A stretch of 64,000 bases of DNA from Mesobacillus subterraneus (GCF_023715485.1 NZ_JAMBOF010000001.1:1-64000), one strand, 5' to 3'. Counted from the stretch's first letter, positions 23,837 through 32,647 are shown. Translations and numbers: made by a program. The notes: generated from the letters alone by a model not told the origin.

Positions 23837-24682
23837 ATGACTACACAAAAAGATATTGCATGGATAACAGACAGTACAGCATCACTTTCAGATGATTTTA
23901 TTAGGAACAACAATATATATGTAGTCCCATTGAGCATTATTTTCGGCGAAGAATCCTATTTGGAAGGCGTGGATATTACTGCAGAGGATTTCTATCCGAA
24001 GCTTGCTGCTTCCAAGGTGCTGCCTAAAACTTCCCAGCCTGCGATTGGGGAATTTGTCGAGCTTTACCAGAAGTTAAAAGCAGAATACAAGCATGCGATT
24101 GCAATCCATGCTTCCAGCGCGCTCACTGGTACATATCAATCGTCAGTTGCAGCTTCAAGCATGGTGGATTATAAGGTGGAAGTGATTGACTCTAAAATCG
24201 GTTCCTATCCCTTAGGCCGGATGATTGAAAAAGGAATCGAGATGCAAAAAGCAGGGAAGTCATATGAGGAGATTGTCTCCCTTTTGAGAACACTTCCTGA
24301 TAAGGCGAATCTTTATATGGCCCCGGGCAGTCTTGAGCAGCTTCATAAGGGCGGACGCCTATCAACGACACAAGTTATTATCGGCAGCTTAATCAAGTTA
24401 AAGTTGATTGTCAGGTTCGAAGATGGCAAAGTCGTTCTTTTTGATAAAATCAGGACGGAAAAAAAGGTAAAGGAAAGACTGTTCCAGATTCTTGAAGAAG
24501 CTTCTTCCAATATAAAGGAAGCAAGTGTCATTCATGGCAATGTAGGTTCAATAGCAGAAGAGTGGCGCGAAGAATTACAGCAGCGATTCCCGCAAATTTC
24601 TTTTTCCACGACTATTTTCAGTCCGGTACCAGGTACACATACAGGACAGGGAACGATTGGCCTCGCCTGGATCAGTGAATAA
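23837..24682 (+). CDS. DegV family fatty-acid-binding protein
   Basis: A 281-residue DegV protein. The N-terminus holds AWITDSTASLSDD, matching the family's T/S-D-S-T-A-S signature, and the middle has HASSALTGTYQSS, whose serines bind the fatty-acid carboxylate, then APGSLEQLHKGGRLS. In Gram-positive bacteria such proteins (FakB) hand exogenous fatty acids to the kinase FakA. This member may be a FakB; fakA is not in the window. AGGAGAA precedes the ATG. Confidence 0.92.
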   Translation: MTTQKDIAWITDSTASLSDDFIRNNNIYVVPLSIIFGEESYLEGVDITAEDFYPKLAASKVLPKTSQPAIGEFVELYQKLKAEYKHAIAIHASSALTGTYQSSVAASSMVDYKVEVIDSKIGSYPLGRMIEKGIEMQKAGKSYEEIVSLLRTLPDKANLYMAPGSLEQLHKGGRLSTTQVIIGSLIKLKLIVRFEDGKVVLFDKIRTEKKVKERLFQILEEASSNIKEASVIHGNVGSIAEEWREELQQRFPQISFSTTIFSPVPGTHTGQGTIGLAWISE

Positions 24683-24716
24683 GGCACTTTTCGAAAACTT
24701 TGCATCGATAAACAAG

Positions 24717-24752
24717 GAAGTCAGCATAAACAGCGCTGATTTCTTTTTTTTG
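24717..24752 (+). terminator. Intrinsic terminator after the DegV gene
   Basis: GAAGTCAGC pairs with GCTGATTTC (one wobble) and is followed by eight T. Confidence 0.85.
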
Positions 24753-24811
24753 TCAAAGACCATGTGTAAACTTAATATAACAAGAAGGACTATTAAAAAG
24801 GGGGAAGCGGA

Positions 24812-25720
24812 ATGTTGAAAATAGGCATAATCGGTTTAGGAGATATCGCACAAAAGGCATACCTGCCAGTTTTTGCAGAAAAGGGAGACATAGAATTCCA
24901 TCTTTTTACCCGCGATCTTTCAAAGCTTGAAGCGATTGCTAAAAAATATCGATTTCCAAAGATACATTCAACCCTTGAAGATGTCATAGCAAGCGGAATA
25001 ACAGGCGCGTTCGTGCACAGCGCGACCGAATCGCATTACGGAATTGTCAAGAAGCTGCTTCTTTCCGGGATCCATGTATATGTGGACAAGCCGATTGCCT
25101 ATGAATATGAAATGGCGAAGGAATTGACGGAACTTGCTGAAGAGAAAGGTTTAATTTTAATGACCGGCTTCAACCGGAGGTACGCACCTGTCTATAAGCG
25201 ATTGGCAGAGCTGAAAGAACCGGATATGGTCATCATGCAAAAAAACAGGCGATCCCTGCCAGGAGAAATACGCAATTTTATATTCGATGACTTTATCCAT
25301 GTTGTTGATACACTTAGATTCTTATTTCCTTATCCCATCAAGCAATTGAATGTGACTGGAAAGAAACACGGACCATTTTTGAATCATGTCGTGATCCAGC
25401 TCATCGCAAATGAGGGAATAGCGGTCGGCATTATGAATCGGGACAGCGGCGTTGTTGAGGAAAAGGTCGAGGTGTTCCATTCCGATGAAAAAAGAACAGC
25501 ATTGAACGTTTCGGAATTGGTGTTTCAAGAGAATCGAAATGAATCAAAACAAGGCAGCAGTGATTGGGAGCCAACACTTCACAAGCGTGGCTTCGAACAA
25601 ATTATTTTTGATTTCCTTCAGGCTGTCAGCAATAACTCTTCAACTTTAATATCAGCCGGGGATAGTCTTGCAACTCATAAAATTTGTGAGCAGATTGTCA
25701 GGGAAATAGAAGAATTATAA
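24812..25720 (+). CDS. Gfo/Idh/MocA family oxidoreductase
   Basis: A 302-residue NAD(P)-dependent oxidoreductase. The Rossmann loop GIIGLGDIAQKAY opens the protein, VHSATESHYGIV and the family's EKP-like motif YVDKPIAYEYEMA near residue 95 follow, and FIHVVDTLRFL supplies the catalytic-region Asp and His. The family acts on sugars, inositols and related compounds; the substrate here is not evident. GGGGGAAG precedes the ATG. It is a single gene between two terminators. Confidence 0.87.
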   Translation: MLKIGIIGLGDIAQKAYLPVFAEKGDIEFHLFTRDLSKLEAIAKKYRFPKIHSTLEDVIASGITGAFVHSATESHYGIVKKLLLSGIHVYVDKPIAYEYEMAKELTELAEEKGLILMTGFNRRYAPVYKRLAELKEPDMVIMQKNRRSLPGEIRNFIFDDFIHVVDTLRFLFPYPIKQLNVTGKKHGPFLNHVVIQLIANEGIAVGIMNRDSGVVEEKVEVFHSDEKRTALNVSELVFQENRNESKQGSSDWEPTLHKRGFEQIIFDFLQAVSNNSSTLISAGDSLATHKICEQIVREIEEL

Positions 25721-25724
25721 AAAT

Positions 25725-25764
25725 AGAAGCCCCGCTCTCAAATTATGAGAAGCGGGGCTTTTCT
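25725..25764 (+). terminator. Bidirectional terminator, oxidoreductase / pbuG
   Basis: AGAAGCCCCGCT and AGCGGGGCTTTTCT form a strong stem with an inner CTCA/TGAG pair between convergent genes. Confidence 0.9.
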
Positions 25765-27057
25765 CTATACATAAATAAAGTAACCAACAAACAAGACGCC
25801 GAGAACATACATGATTGGGTGGACATCTTTCACCTTGCCCATTCCCAGCATCATCAATGGATACAGTATGAATCCAAGCGCTATTCCTGTTGCGACACTG
25901 AAGGTGAGCGGCATCATGATGATCGTCACGAATGAAGGTATTATGACAGCAAGATTGCTCCAGTTGATTTTGCTGATTTCCGATGCCATCAGGGCTCCCA
26001 CGATAATCAGTGCTGGAGCGGTCACTTCAGGCGTTATTACCGATAAGATCGGCGAGAAAAATAGAGCAATTGCAAAACAAGCCGAGATAATGACGGAAGT
26101 GAATCCTGTCCGCCCGCCGACAGCGACACCAGCAGAGGATTCAACGAATGAAGCTGTTGTTGAAGTTCCCAGTACCGAGCCGGCTACAGTTGATGCTGCA
26201 TCAGCAAGGAGAGCCCGGCCAGCATTTGGGATTTTATTGTCCTTCATCAGCCCAGCCTGGCTGGCTACAGCAATCAATGCACCTGCAGTGTCAAAGAAAG
26301 CCACAAACAGGAACGTGAAAATAACGGCTAGCACATCAGGCGTGAAAATATCCCCCAGATGATTGAAGACGACGCCAAAGGTAGGGGAGATATCGGGAAC
26401 ATGACCGATGATTGCGGTCGGTTTATCGATTAATCCTGTCAGGATTCCTGCAACAGTAGATATCACCATACCATAAAAAATTCCGCCGCTTACACCACGT
26501 ACCATCAAGATTACGCTGACGACAAATCCGAACAGGGCAAGAAGAACAGGGCCGGATGTCAGATTGCCAATTGAAACAAATGTCGCTTCACTTCCGATGA
26601 TAATGCCCGCATTTTTCAAGCCGATAAATGCCACGAAAAAACCAATCCCAGCAGCTATTGCATGCTTAAGGTCCTGAGGGATGACATTGATGATTTTCTC
26701 CCGGATTTTAAGAAGGCTAAGAATGACGAATAAAACGCCTGCGATAAAGACACCAGTCAGGGCAATTTCCCATTTAACACCCATCCCGATGCTGACCGTG
26801 AAGGTGAAGAATGAATTTAAGCCCATGCTTGGTGCAATCCCGACCGGAAAGTTTGCGAGGAGTCCAATCAACAGAGAGCCAATGATTGCCGAAAGTGCAG
26901 TAGCTGTAAATACAGCTCCTTTATCCATTCCGGCCTGGCTCAGGATCATTGGGTTGACGACAAGGATATATGCCATTGATAAGAACGTCGTAATCCCGGC
27001 AAGAGACTCTTGTTTATAATTTGTGTTTCGTTCTGCGAACTGGAAAAAGTTTTTCAT
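25765..27057 (-). CDS. pbuG: Hypoxanthine/guanine permease PbuG (NCS2/AzgA type)
   Basis: A 430-residue membrane protein with about 12-14 helices of the NCS2 AzgA subfamily. Marks are GITTFLSMAYILVVNP at the N-terminus, PSMGLNSFFTFT, FFDTAGALIAVASQAG and GTSTTASFVESSAGVAVGGRTG. B. subtilis PbuG has 440 residues and imports hypoxanthine and guanine. The start at 27057 follows AGGAGG by eight bases. A purine riboswitch with a C in the specificity position sits in its leader, so guanine or hypoxanthine should turn it off. Confidence 0.92.
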   Translation of the reverse strand: MKNFFQFAERNTNYKQESLAGITTFLSMAYILVVNPMILSQAGMDKGAVFTATALSAIIGSLLIGLLANFPVGIAPSMGLNSFFTFTVSIGMGVKWEIALTGVFIAGVLFVILSLLKIREKIINVIPQDLKHAIAAGIGFFVAFIGLKNAGIIIGSEATFVSIGNLTSGPVLLALFGFVVSVILMVRGVSGGIFYGMVISTVAGILTGLIDKPTAIIGHVPDISPTFGVVFNHLGDIFTPDVLAVIFTFLFVAFFDTAGALIAVASQAGLMKDNKIPNAGRALLADAASTVAGSVLGTSTTASFVESSAGVAVGGRTGFTSVIISACFAIALFFSPILSVITPEVTAPALIIVGALMASEISKINWSNLAVIIPSFVTIIMMPLTFSVATGIALGFILYPLMMLGMGKVKDVHPIMYVLGVLFVGYFIYV

Positions 27058-27089
27058 ATGTGCTGTCCTCCTGGTTGATGTTTTGGGGA

Positions 27090-27124
27090 AATAAAAAAAC
27101 TCCGGCAGGTCATGCTGCCGGAGT
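27090..27124 (-). terminator. Riboswitch-controlled terminator in the pbuG leader
   Basis: On the minus strand ACTCCGGCAG, a six-base loop, CTGCCGGAGT, then TTTTTTTATTT. It lies between the aptamer and the pbuG ribosome site. Confidence 0.85.
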
Positions 27125-27175
27125 ACCACAAAGGACAAATAGATGCTAAGCCAAAAAAATAGCAAATATCCAGTC

Positions 27176-27244
27176 CCTTGTAGTCACGCGTTTTACGGAA
27201 GCATGGTAGAAACGTTCAAGCCATATTCTTGAACATATACAAGG
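27176..27244 (-). ncRNA. Purine riboswitch aptamer (guanine class)
   Basis: On the minus strand the closing stem CCTTGTA..TACAAGG encloses the purine-aptamer core: ATATGGC, CGTTTCTACC, CCGTAAA and GACTAC. The base equivalent to xpt position 74 is C (GACTAC), which selects guanine/hypoxanthine; adenine aptamers have U. Downstream, ACAAGGGAC of the P1 3' strand can pair perfectly with GTCCTTTGT (27129-27137 region) as an antiterminator-like alternative. Placement just before pbuG fits ligand-dependent termination. Confidence 0.93.
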
Positions 27245-27274
27245 AAAAATATATAGAATTAAATAATACTAGTG

Positions 27275-27303
27275 ATAGTATCAGCATTTTTCAGCAAGGT
27301 CAA
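27275..27303 (-). promoter_or_regulatory. Sigma-A promoter of the riboswitch-pbuG transcript
   Basis: On the minus strand TTGACC, 17 bases, TACTAT, with transcription starting about 25 bases before the aptamer. Confidence 0.75.
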
Positions 27304-27600
27304 TTGGATTCGTTAATGTTTATCTATTTGATTTTTTCAGTCTATTGGAGAATCGGTTGATGATTGTTATAGTTATACACCGTTTTCCACATCCGCAATA
27401 ATTCATTTTTATTCCGCCAATTTTTTTTTCGAAATCCTGGTAGTCAATCTCCTGTATCCAAATGCCTTATGGAGTATTCGTAATCCCTTTGTTATCGAGT
27501 TTTTGACAAATTTTTGACGGAAATATGTGAAGAATAAATGAACTAAATGGCAAAACACCCCTGTTTGGAATCTAAATTACTATAATGATAGTGTAATACA
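27304..27600 (+). other. Intergenic stretch, AT-rich
   Basis: About 300 bases between the pbuG promoter and the next gene. A TATAAT at 27581-27586 may be the -10 of the downstream small gene, but no convincing -35 is seen. No coding frame or hairpin is supported. Confidence 0.4.
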
Positions 27601-27616
27601 AACGGAGGTGCCGATA

Positions 27617-27937
27617 ATGAACGTGACAACGATTATTGAATTGGAAAATCGTGAAGTGGAGAAGATGGCTGGCGCAAAATTAGTATTTACCCAGGAACAG
27701 ATCGATACAAATATCGTGGAGACTTGCGTTGATTGTTTTAAATATGAAGGTTCAGAAGAATGCCTTGAAACAGACGAGGCGATGCAGAAAGTCTTTATCA
27801 CACTGAAAGAAGAGGGCCTTATTCCTGAAGCAGTAGAAGATTTTTCATATGAAATGCCATCATGCGGGAGATTGAGAAAAGATGTTTACGAAGAGCAGGA
27901 CATGCCGCAAAAAGTAATCCTAAGCTTCGTCTTATAA
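27617..27937 (+). CDS. Small cysteine-containing protein, unknown
   Basis: A 106-residue acidic, soluble protein. Four cysteines occur: three in ETCVDCFKYEGSEECLE (residues ~38-54) and one in MPSCGRL near the end, a spacing that could bind metal or form disulfides. GGAGGTG lies seven bases before the ATG at 27617, and a terminator follows. No signal peptide or family is recognised. Confidence 0.75.
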   Translation: MNVTTIIELENREVEKMAGAKLVFTQEQIDTNIVETCVDCFKYEGSEECLETDEAMQKVFITLKEEGLIPEAVEDFSYEMPSCGRLRKDVYEEQDMPQKVILSFVL

Positions 27938-27952
27938 TAGTGGAGAAATATA

Positions 27953-27983
27953 AAGGAGTTCTATAATGAACTTCTTTTTTTTA
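27953..27983 (+). terminator. Intrinsic terminator after the 106-residue gene
   Basis: AAGGAGTTC, loop TATAAT, GAACTTCTT, then T-run. Confidence 0.85.
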
Positions 27984-28058
27984 CCATTATTAGTTCAAAA
28001 CGTGACTTTTATCAAAGAGACAGCCGCAAGAAATTTATATAATGAAACTGACATAAAT

Positions 28059-28072
28059 TGAAAACGCTTTCA
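28059..28072 (+). promoter_or_regulatory. cre site of the oxoacid:ferredoxin oxidoreductase operon
   Basis: TGAAAACGCTTTCA fits the CcpA consensus TGWAARCGYTWNCW at all 14 positions. A TATAAT lies at 28038-28043, so the box sits at about +10 to +25, where CcpA would block early transcription. Confidence 0.8.
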
Positions 28073-28091
28073 TTGGAGAGGTGGAGATGCT

Positions 28092-28769
28092 TTGAAAAAG
28101 GGTGCGGACATTACCATTATCACTGGCCATTTTGGCAGCGGCAAAACCGAAATGTCGGTCAATCTTGCCCTTGAAGCGAGAAGAACTAATGAAAAAGTCG
28201 CTGTTGCGGATCTTGATATCGTTAACCCCTATTACAGGGCGAGAGATGCAAGGGCTATTTTTGCAGAAAATGGAATCGAGCTGATTGCACCCGCCGAAAG
28301 GCTTGCAGCTTCTGATTTGCCGATTGTTTCAGGTGATATTTACCGGGTGATCTATGATCCAGCATACAAGGTTATTGTCGATGCAGGCGGGGATAAGGAC
28401 GGGGCAACGGCCTTAGGGCAATTTTACAACGACTGGAAAGACATGGACCCTGAAGTTCTGTTCATATTGAATGCCAACAGACCTTATGTGAGCACACTGG
28501 ATGGCGCGGTGGATACATTGCTTAAAATTGAAAAAGCTTCGAGGCTAAAAATCACTGGCATTATCAACAATTCCAATGTAGGAAATGAGACAACGCTTGC
28601 AGATGTAGAAAAGGGGCTTGATTTAAGCAGGGCTTTATCAGAAAAACTGGACATCCCTCTTTTGAGCACTACCTTATCACAACACTTATCAGCAGATGCG
28701 GATTCATTTCTGCCTGTGTCCCAAGTGAAAGTGATTTCTAGATATATAAAATTGCCATGGGAAAGGTAA
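28092..28769 (+). CDS. P-loop ATPase, MinD/CobQ-like, first gene of the oxidoreductase operon
   Basis: A 225-residue P-loop NTPase. It opens with ITIITGHFGSGKTEMSVNLAL, a Walker A variant as in MinD/ParA/CobQ proteins; VADLDIVNPYYRARD supplies the switch Asp and VIVDAGGDKDG the Walker B-like motif. It has no membrane anchor. The TTG start at 28092 follows GGTGGAG by five bases; an ATG five bases earlier is closed at once. It is followed after 13 bases by the ferredoxin subunit. It may assist cofactor or cluster loading of the complex, but this is inference. Confidence 0.83.
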   Translation: MKKGADITIITGHFGSGKTEMSVNLALEARRTNEKVAVADLDIVNPYYRARDARAIFAENGIELIAPAERLAASDLPIVSGDIYRVIYDPAYKVIVDAGGDKDGATALGQFYNDWKDMDPEVLFILNANRPYVSTLDGAVDTLLKIEKASRLKITGIINNSNVGNETTLADVEKGLDLSRALSEKLDIPLLSTTLSQHLSADADSFLPVSQVKVISRYIKLPWER

Positions 28770-28782
28770 AGGAGGAAAAACT

Positions 28783-29013
28783 GTGGAGCAGAGAGTTGTT
28801 TTTAATGAGGAGACGTGCAAATCATGTCAGCTGTGTGTGAAAGCATGTCCGACAAATGTGATTTATCTGGCAGATTATTTGAATGAAAAAGGGTATCGGC
28901 CAGCAGTTGTGACTGACCAGGAAAGCTGCATCAGCTGCGGTAAGTGTGCACAAATGTGCCCTGATTCTGTAATCACTGTCTACAGGCCTGAAAAGATAAG
29001 AAAAACTGTATAG
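28783..29013 (+). CDS. 2-oxoacid:ferredoxin oxidoreductase, ferredoxin (delta) subunit
   Basis: A 76-residue two-[4Fe-4S] ferredoxin. Both binding motifs are complete: CKSCQLCVKACPTN (residues 11-24) and CISCGKCAQMCP (near 47-58). It moves electrons from the thiamine-diphosphate site to external ferredoxin. The GTG start follows GGAGGAAAAACT. It is the second gene of a five-gene operon, 16 bases before the alpha subunit. Confidence 0.93.
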   Translation: MEQRVVFNEETCKSCQLCVKACPTNVIYLADYLNEKGYRPAVVTDQESCISCGKCAQMCPDSVITVYRPEKIRKTV

Positions 29014-29029
29014 CAAAGGAGACATGACA

Positions 29030-30094
29030 ATGGGGAAAGTACTGATGAAGGGGAACGAGGTTATCGCGGAAGCAGCAGTCCATGCGGGCTGCAAGTATTT
29101 TTTCGGATACCCGATAACTCCTCAAAGTGAGCTTGTTGCATATATGGCGAGAAGGCTGCCTGAGGTTGGCGGATTGTTCTTACAAGCGGAAAGTGAAGTT
29201 GCGGCAATCAATATGGTGTATGGAGCAGCAGGAACCGGTGTGCGTGTGATGACTTCATCCTCAAGCCCCGGCTTCAGCTTAAAGCAGGAAGGAATTTCGT
29301 ACTTAGTCGGGGCAGAGTTGCCAGCACTAATTGTGAATGTTGTTCGCGGCGGCCCGGGACTCGGCAATATCCAGCCGGCGCAGTCGGACTATTTCCAGGT
29401 TACGAAAGGCGGCGGGCATGGAGATTACCATACCCCGGTGCTAGCGCCGTCCACACTGCAAGAGATCATTGAACTTACAGAGGCAGCATTTGACATTGCC
29501 GATCGATACCGTACTCCTGTCATCCTGCTCGGTGATGGTATGCTTGGCCAGATGATGGAGCCGGTTGAATTCAAGAACCTCACTGAAAGACAGCCAGGGG
29601 AGAAGGATTGGACAACGACAGGTACACGAGGAGACGGAAAGCCAAGAATCATTACATCGCTTGAATTAAATGCGGATGCCCTGGAAAAGCGGAATGAAAA
29701 GCTTCAACATAAATTCGCATTGATCAAACAGAATGAAGTCCGTTATGAAACGTACGAGATTGAGGACGCGGATTATATCGTCACCGCGTACGGAACAGCT
29801 GCAAGAATCGCGATGAACGCAATTAATAATGCCCGCGCGGATGGACTGAAAATTGGGATGATCCGGCCGATTACTTTATGGCCATTCCCCGAGCAGCCGT
29901 TTATCGAGACGCGTGACAAGGTGAAGGGATATATCTCTGTCGAAATGAGTGCAGGCCAAATGGTGGAAGATGTAAGGCTGGCTGTCAATGGCAAGGCACC
30001 TGTAACCTTCTTCGGCCGGACTGGCGGTGTCGTGCCTACTCAAGAGGAGATTTACGAATATATCATGAAAGTTGCCGGGGGTGTGGAGGTATGA
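29030..30094 (+). CDS. vorB: 2-oxoacid:ferredoxin oxidoreductase alpha subunit (VorB type)
   Basis: A 354-residue alpha chain of the 2-ketoisovalerate/2-oxoglutarate ferredoxin oxidoreductase family. The N-terminal half has [16 protein letters not shown], with the TPQSE substrate/TDP-region motif, and [20 protein letters not shown]; the C-terminal half is the transketolase-C-like domain ([16 protein letters not shown]). The complex oxidatively decarboxylates a 2-oxoacid to its acyl-CoA. The ATG at 29030 is favoured over 29024 for its eight-base spacing from AAAGGAG. Its stop overlaps the upstream-most ATG of the beta gene, showing tight coupling. The exact oxoacid cannot be told from sequence. 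Confidence 0.9.
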   Translation: MGKVLMKGNEVIAEAAVHAGCKYFFGYPITPQSELVAYMARRLPEVGGLFLQAESEVAAINMVYGAAGTGVRVMTSSSSPGFSLKQEGISYLVGAELPALIVNVVRGGPGLGNIQPAQSDYFQVTKGGGHGDYHTPVLAPSTLQEIIELTEAAFDIADRYRTPVILLGDGMLGQMMEPVEFKNLTERQPGEKDWTTTGTRGDGKPRIITSLELNADALEKRNEKLQHKFALIKQNEVRYETYEIEDADYIVTAYGTAARIAMNAINNARADGLKIGMIRPITLWPFPEQPFIETRDKVKGYISVEMSAGQMVEDVRLAVNGKAPVTFFGRTGGVVPTQEEIYEYIMKVAGGVEV

Positions 30095-30096
30095 CA

Positions 30097-30849
30097 ATGA
30101 AAACTGTGTTTGAGAAAACGACTGGCCTGACAGATACCCAGACACATTACTGTCCCGGCTGTACACATGGGATAATCCACAGAATGGTTGGGGAAGTGCT
30201 TGAAGAGATGGGCATTCTCGAGGATACAGTGGGTGTTGCTTCTGTAGGCTGTTCCGTCCTGTCATATGAATATTTCAACTGTGATATGACGCAGGCTGCA
30301 CATGGCCGTGCCCCGGCAGTCGCAACGGGCATCAAGCGCGTCCTGCCGGACAGGTTTGTATTCACATATCAGGGGGATGGTGATCTTGCGTCCATTGGGA
30401 TTGCCGAGGCTGTCCATGCAGCGGCGAGGGGTGAGAACATCACTGTTATCTTCGTTAACAACGCCATTTACGGCATGACCGGAGGCCAGATGGCTCCGAC
30501 AACTTTGATAGGCCAGAAAACAGCAACAAGCCCCTTTGGCAGGAACGCCAGCCTTCAAGGGCTCCCAATCCGTGTGAGTGAAATGCTGTCGACTCTTGAT
30601 GGAACAGCTTATATTGAAAGGGTATCAACACATGACGTGCCGAATATTCTTAAAGCGAAGAAAGCGATCCGGAAAGCTTTCGAGACCCAGAAGCAGGGAT
30701 TTGGATTCTCGATGGTCGAGGTATTGTCAAGCTGCCCGACAAACTGGGGGCTCGATCCTCATGAATCGCTCGACTGGATCAAGGACAATATGGTTCCAGC
30801 ATATCCTCTTGGCATTTACAAAAATGTCCACAAGGAGGCTGAGAAGTGA
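30097..30849 (+). CDS. 2-oxoacid:ferredoxin oxidoreductase beta (thiamine diphosphate) subunit
   Basis: A 250-residue beta chain. It carries [14 protein letters not shown] near the N-terminus, the thiamine-diphosphate/Mg site [12 protein letters not shown] ending in [13 protein letters not shown], and SSCPTNW near the C-terminus. Cys residues in CPGC, CS and SCPTN are positioned for a proximal cluster, as in KorB/VorA proteins. The ATG at 30097 follows GTGGAGG by seven bases. Its TGA overlaps the ATG of the gamma gene. Confidence 0.91.
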   Translation: MKTVFEKTTGLTDTQTHYCPGCTHGIIHRMVGEVLEEMGILEDTVGVASVGCSVLSYEYFNCDMTQAAHGRAPAVATGIKRVLPDRFVFTYQGDGDLASIGIAEAVHAAARGENITVIFVNNAIYGMTGGQMAPTTLIGQKTATSPFGRNASLQGLPIRVSEMLSTLDGTAYIERVSTHDVPNILKAKKAIRKAFETQKQGFGFSMVEVLSSCPTNWGLDPHESLDWIKDNMVPAYPLGIYKNVHKEAEK

Positions 30850-31391
30850 TGGAGGAAATCTTGATAGCAGGCTTTGGCGGCCAGGGAGTCATGTCGATGG
30901 GGCAGCTGATCGCCTATGCCGGAATGAAAGAAGGGAAATATGTATCGTGGCTGCCTTCTTATGGACCCGAGCAGCGTGGCGGAACAGCGAATTGTGCAGT
31001 CGTTGTAAGCGGAGAACAAGTAGGATCGCCGCTTGTTTCCCAGCCTACTACTGCGATTGTCCTGAACAATCCGTCTTATTATAAATTCGAACCAACAGTC
31101 CGGCCTGGGGGGCTGTTGATTGTCAATGCATCGCTCATCTCCAAAACATCGGAGAGAACGGATATAAAGGTAATGAATTTAAAAGCAACTGAACTCGCCA
31201 ATGAGTTAGGCAATCCCAAGATTGCCAACATGATCCTGCTTGGCGCATTCCTGGAGATAACGGGCATCCTTTCAGACGAGTCAATCCTGGAAGCATTGAA
31301 AAAAGTTCTTTCTCCCGAAAAGCATTCATTGCTTGAAATCAATAAGCGGGCGCTTGAGCTTGGCAGATTATCAACCAAAGTGGGAATTTGA
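30849..31391 (+). CDS. 2-oxoacid:ferredoxin oxidoreductase gamma subunit
   Basis: A 180-residue gamma chain with the family opening LIAGFGGQGVMSMGQLIA, then PSYGPEQRGGTANCAVVVS and VRPGGLLIVN. The gamma domain binds coenzyme A and packs against alpha. AAGGAGG lies ten bases before the ATG, which overlaps the beta gene's stop. A terminator follows, so the operon is ATPase-delta-alpha-beta-gamma. Confidence 0.91.
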   Translation: MEEILIAGFGGQGVMSMGQLIAYAGMKEGKYVSWLPSYGPEQRGGTANCAVVVSGEQVGSPLVSQPTTAIVLNNPSYYKFEPTVRPGGLLIVNASLISKTSERTDIKVMNLKATELANELGNPKIANMILLGAFLEITGILSDESILEALKKVLSPEKHSLLEINKRALELGRLSTKVGI

Positions 31392-31437
31392 ATAATGCTA
31401 ATCGGGCTTTGGTGCATGGATACCAAGAGCCTGAAAG

Positions 31438-31467
31438 AACGCTGCCGGAGTCAAGGCAGCGTTTTTT
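31438..31467 (+). terminator. Intrinsic terminator of the oxidoreductase operon
   Basis: AACGCTGCC, loop GGAGTCAA with pairing GGCAGCGTT, then six T. It overlaps the stop of the convergent HAD gene. Confidence 0.9.
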
Positions 31468-31993
31468 AGGATTCAATCAGTTCAAGGATCAATGGAACAG
31501 CAGTCTGAAGGGTAGGCGCTTTTTCATCCGCACTTGTGTCATCTTCACCGATGAAGACAGTCTTACAGCCTGCTTTTTTGCCCGCTTCGATATCGCGCTC
31601 ATGATCGCCGACCATAACACTGCTAGTAAGGTCGATGCCATGCCTGCCTGCAAGGTCAAGCAGCATACCGGCATTCGGTTTCCGGCACTCACAGCCTGCC
31701 TTCGGTTTATGCGGGCAATAGGCAACCTCTTTAATATGGCCTCCATGCTCTTTAATCATTTCTGCCATGCGGTCATGTATTTCATGAAGACGTTTTTCCT
31801 TCAGGAACCCAAGGCCGACGCCGCCCTGGTTGGTGACGACGAAAATTTCATGGCCGGCATTGCTTAATTCTGCTACAGCTTCAGCTGCTCCTTCGAGAAG
31901 ATAGAGCTCTTCCGGACGGTTAACGAATTTTACACGATCTGATAACACTTCATTCAGGACACCGTCCCTGTCCAGGAAAATAGCTTTTTTCAT
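31466..31993 (-). CDS. HAD-IIIA phosphatase (GmhB/histidinol-phosphatase-like)
   Basis: A 175-residue HAD-superfamily phosphatase. The nucleophile motif FLDRDGVLNE opens it, VVTNQGGVG is motif II, KPNAGM carries the motif III lysine and MVGDHERDIEAGKKAG motif IV. CPHKPKAGCECRKP supplies the zinc-binding cysteine/histidine loop of the GmhB group, which dephosphorylates heptose bisphosphates; other HAD-IIIA members act on histidinol phosphate. Substrate is uncertain because no heptose genes are near. The ATG at 31993 follows GGAGG. It is 15 bases downstream of the DNA glycosylase, likely one transcript. Confidence 0.88.
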   Translation of the reverse strand: MKKAIFLDRDGVLNEVLSDRVKFVNRPEELYLLEGAAEAVAELSNAGHEIFVVTNQGGVGLGFLKEKRLHEIHDRMAEMIKEHGGHIKEVAYCPHKPKAGCECRKPNAGMLLDLAGRHGIDLTSSVMVGDHERDIEAGKKAGCKTVFIGEDDTSADEKAPTLQTAVPLILELIES

Positions 31994-32008
31994 TTTGTCC
32001 TCCATTTT

Positions 32009-32647
32009 TTAGGATTTGTTCAATAACTTTACGCTGTCCGCGATTTGGTGCCTGGATACATAGCGGTTGCCTGTAATCCAAAAGCGCCACGGATAATCTC
32101 TTGCTTCGCCGGAATTGTCAATTCCAATTCTTTTTCCAGAGGAGATGCTTTCCGGGGAGGTGCCTTTTGCGATAAATAACGGCTTCTTTGTTAAGGGATG
32201 CCCGTAATCCTCCATATTTATGCCAAGTGCTTTAGTTAACTTGCCAGGACCATTCGTGAGATTCACTGAATCGGACATGCTTCTCCGATTGATCATTAAA
32301 TCAATGCCAGCCACAGGCTCGACCGCCCTGACTAACACAGCCTCTGGTTTCCCTTCTTCTCCGCTGACAACATTGAAGAGGGTGTGTGTATGCATGACAT
32401 AAGTATAAGCCACCCCTGGATGGTGGAACATAATTTCAGTCCGTTTCGTCCTTCGATTATTATAGCTATGCGCCGCCTTATCCATCGGACCGATATAGGC
32501 TTCCGTTTCAACGATGATTCCGGCAGCTGTTCCTTCTTCGGTTTCTTTTACAAGCAGGCAGCCCAGCAGGGAGGGTGCAAGCTGGAGTGTCGGCTGAAGT
32601 AGAAAATCTTCATTTAGAGCACTGATAAGATTGATGTTCACTTCCAT
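32009..32647 (-). CDS. 3-methyladenine DNA glycosylase (AAG/Mpg family)
   Basis: A 212-residue enzyme of the mammalian-type AAG family, which excises alkylated purines, hypoxanthine and ethenoadenine in base excision repair. The hallmarks are LLGCLLVKETEEG, IVETEAYIGPMDKAAHSYNNRRTKR cut by convention at the catalytic Glu (in VETEAY), MHTHTLFNVVSGEEG, LVRAVEPVAG and LTNGPGKLTKALGI. B. subtilis Aag is about 196 residues. GAGGAGG precedes the ATG at 32647. It is co-oriented and closely spaced with the HAD phosphatase gene. Confidence 0.94.
   Translation of the reverse strand: MEVNINLISALNEDFLLQPTLQLAPSLLGCLLVKETEEGTAAGIIVETEAYIGPMDKAAHSYNNRRTKRTEIMFHHPGVAYTYVMHTHTLFNVVSGEEGKPEAVLVRAVEPVAGIDLMINRRSMSDSVNLTNGPGKLTKALGINMEDYGHPLTKKPLFIAKGTSPESISSGKRIGIDNSGEARDYPWRFWITGNRYVSRHQIADSVKLLNKS

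Noticed and set aside
25811-26362. Antisense frame of 183 codons inside pbuG
   Set aside because: It is a shadow of the hydrophobic permease codons; no ribosome site or family similarity.
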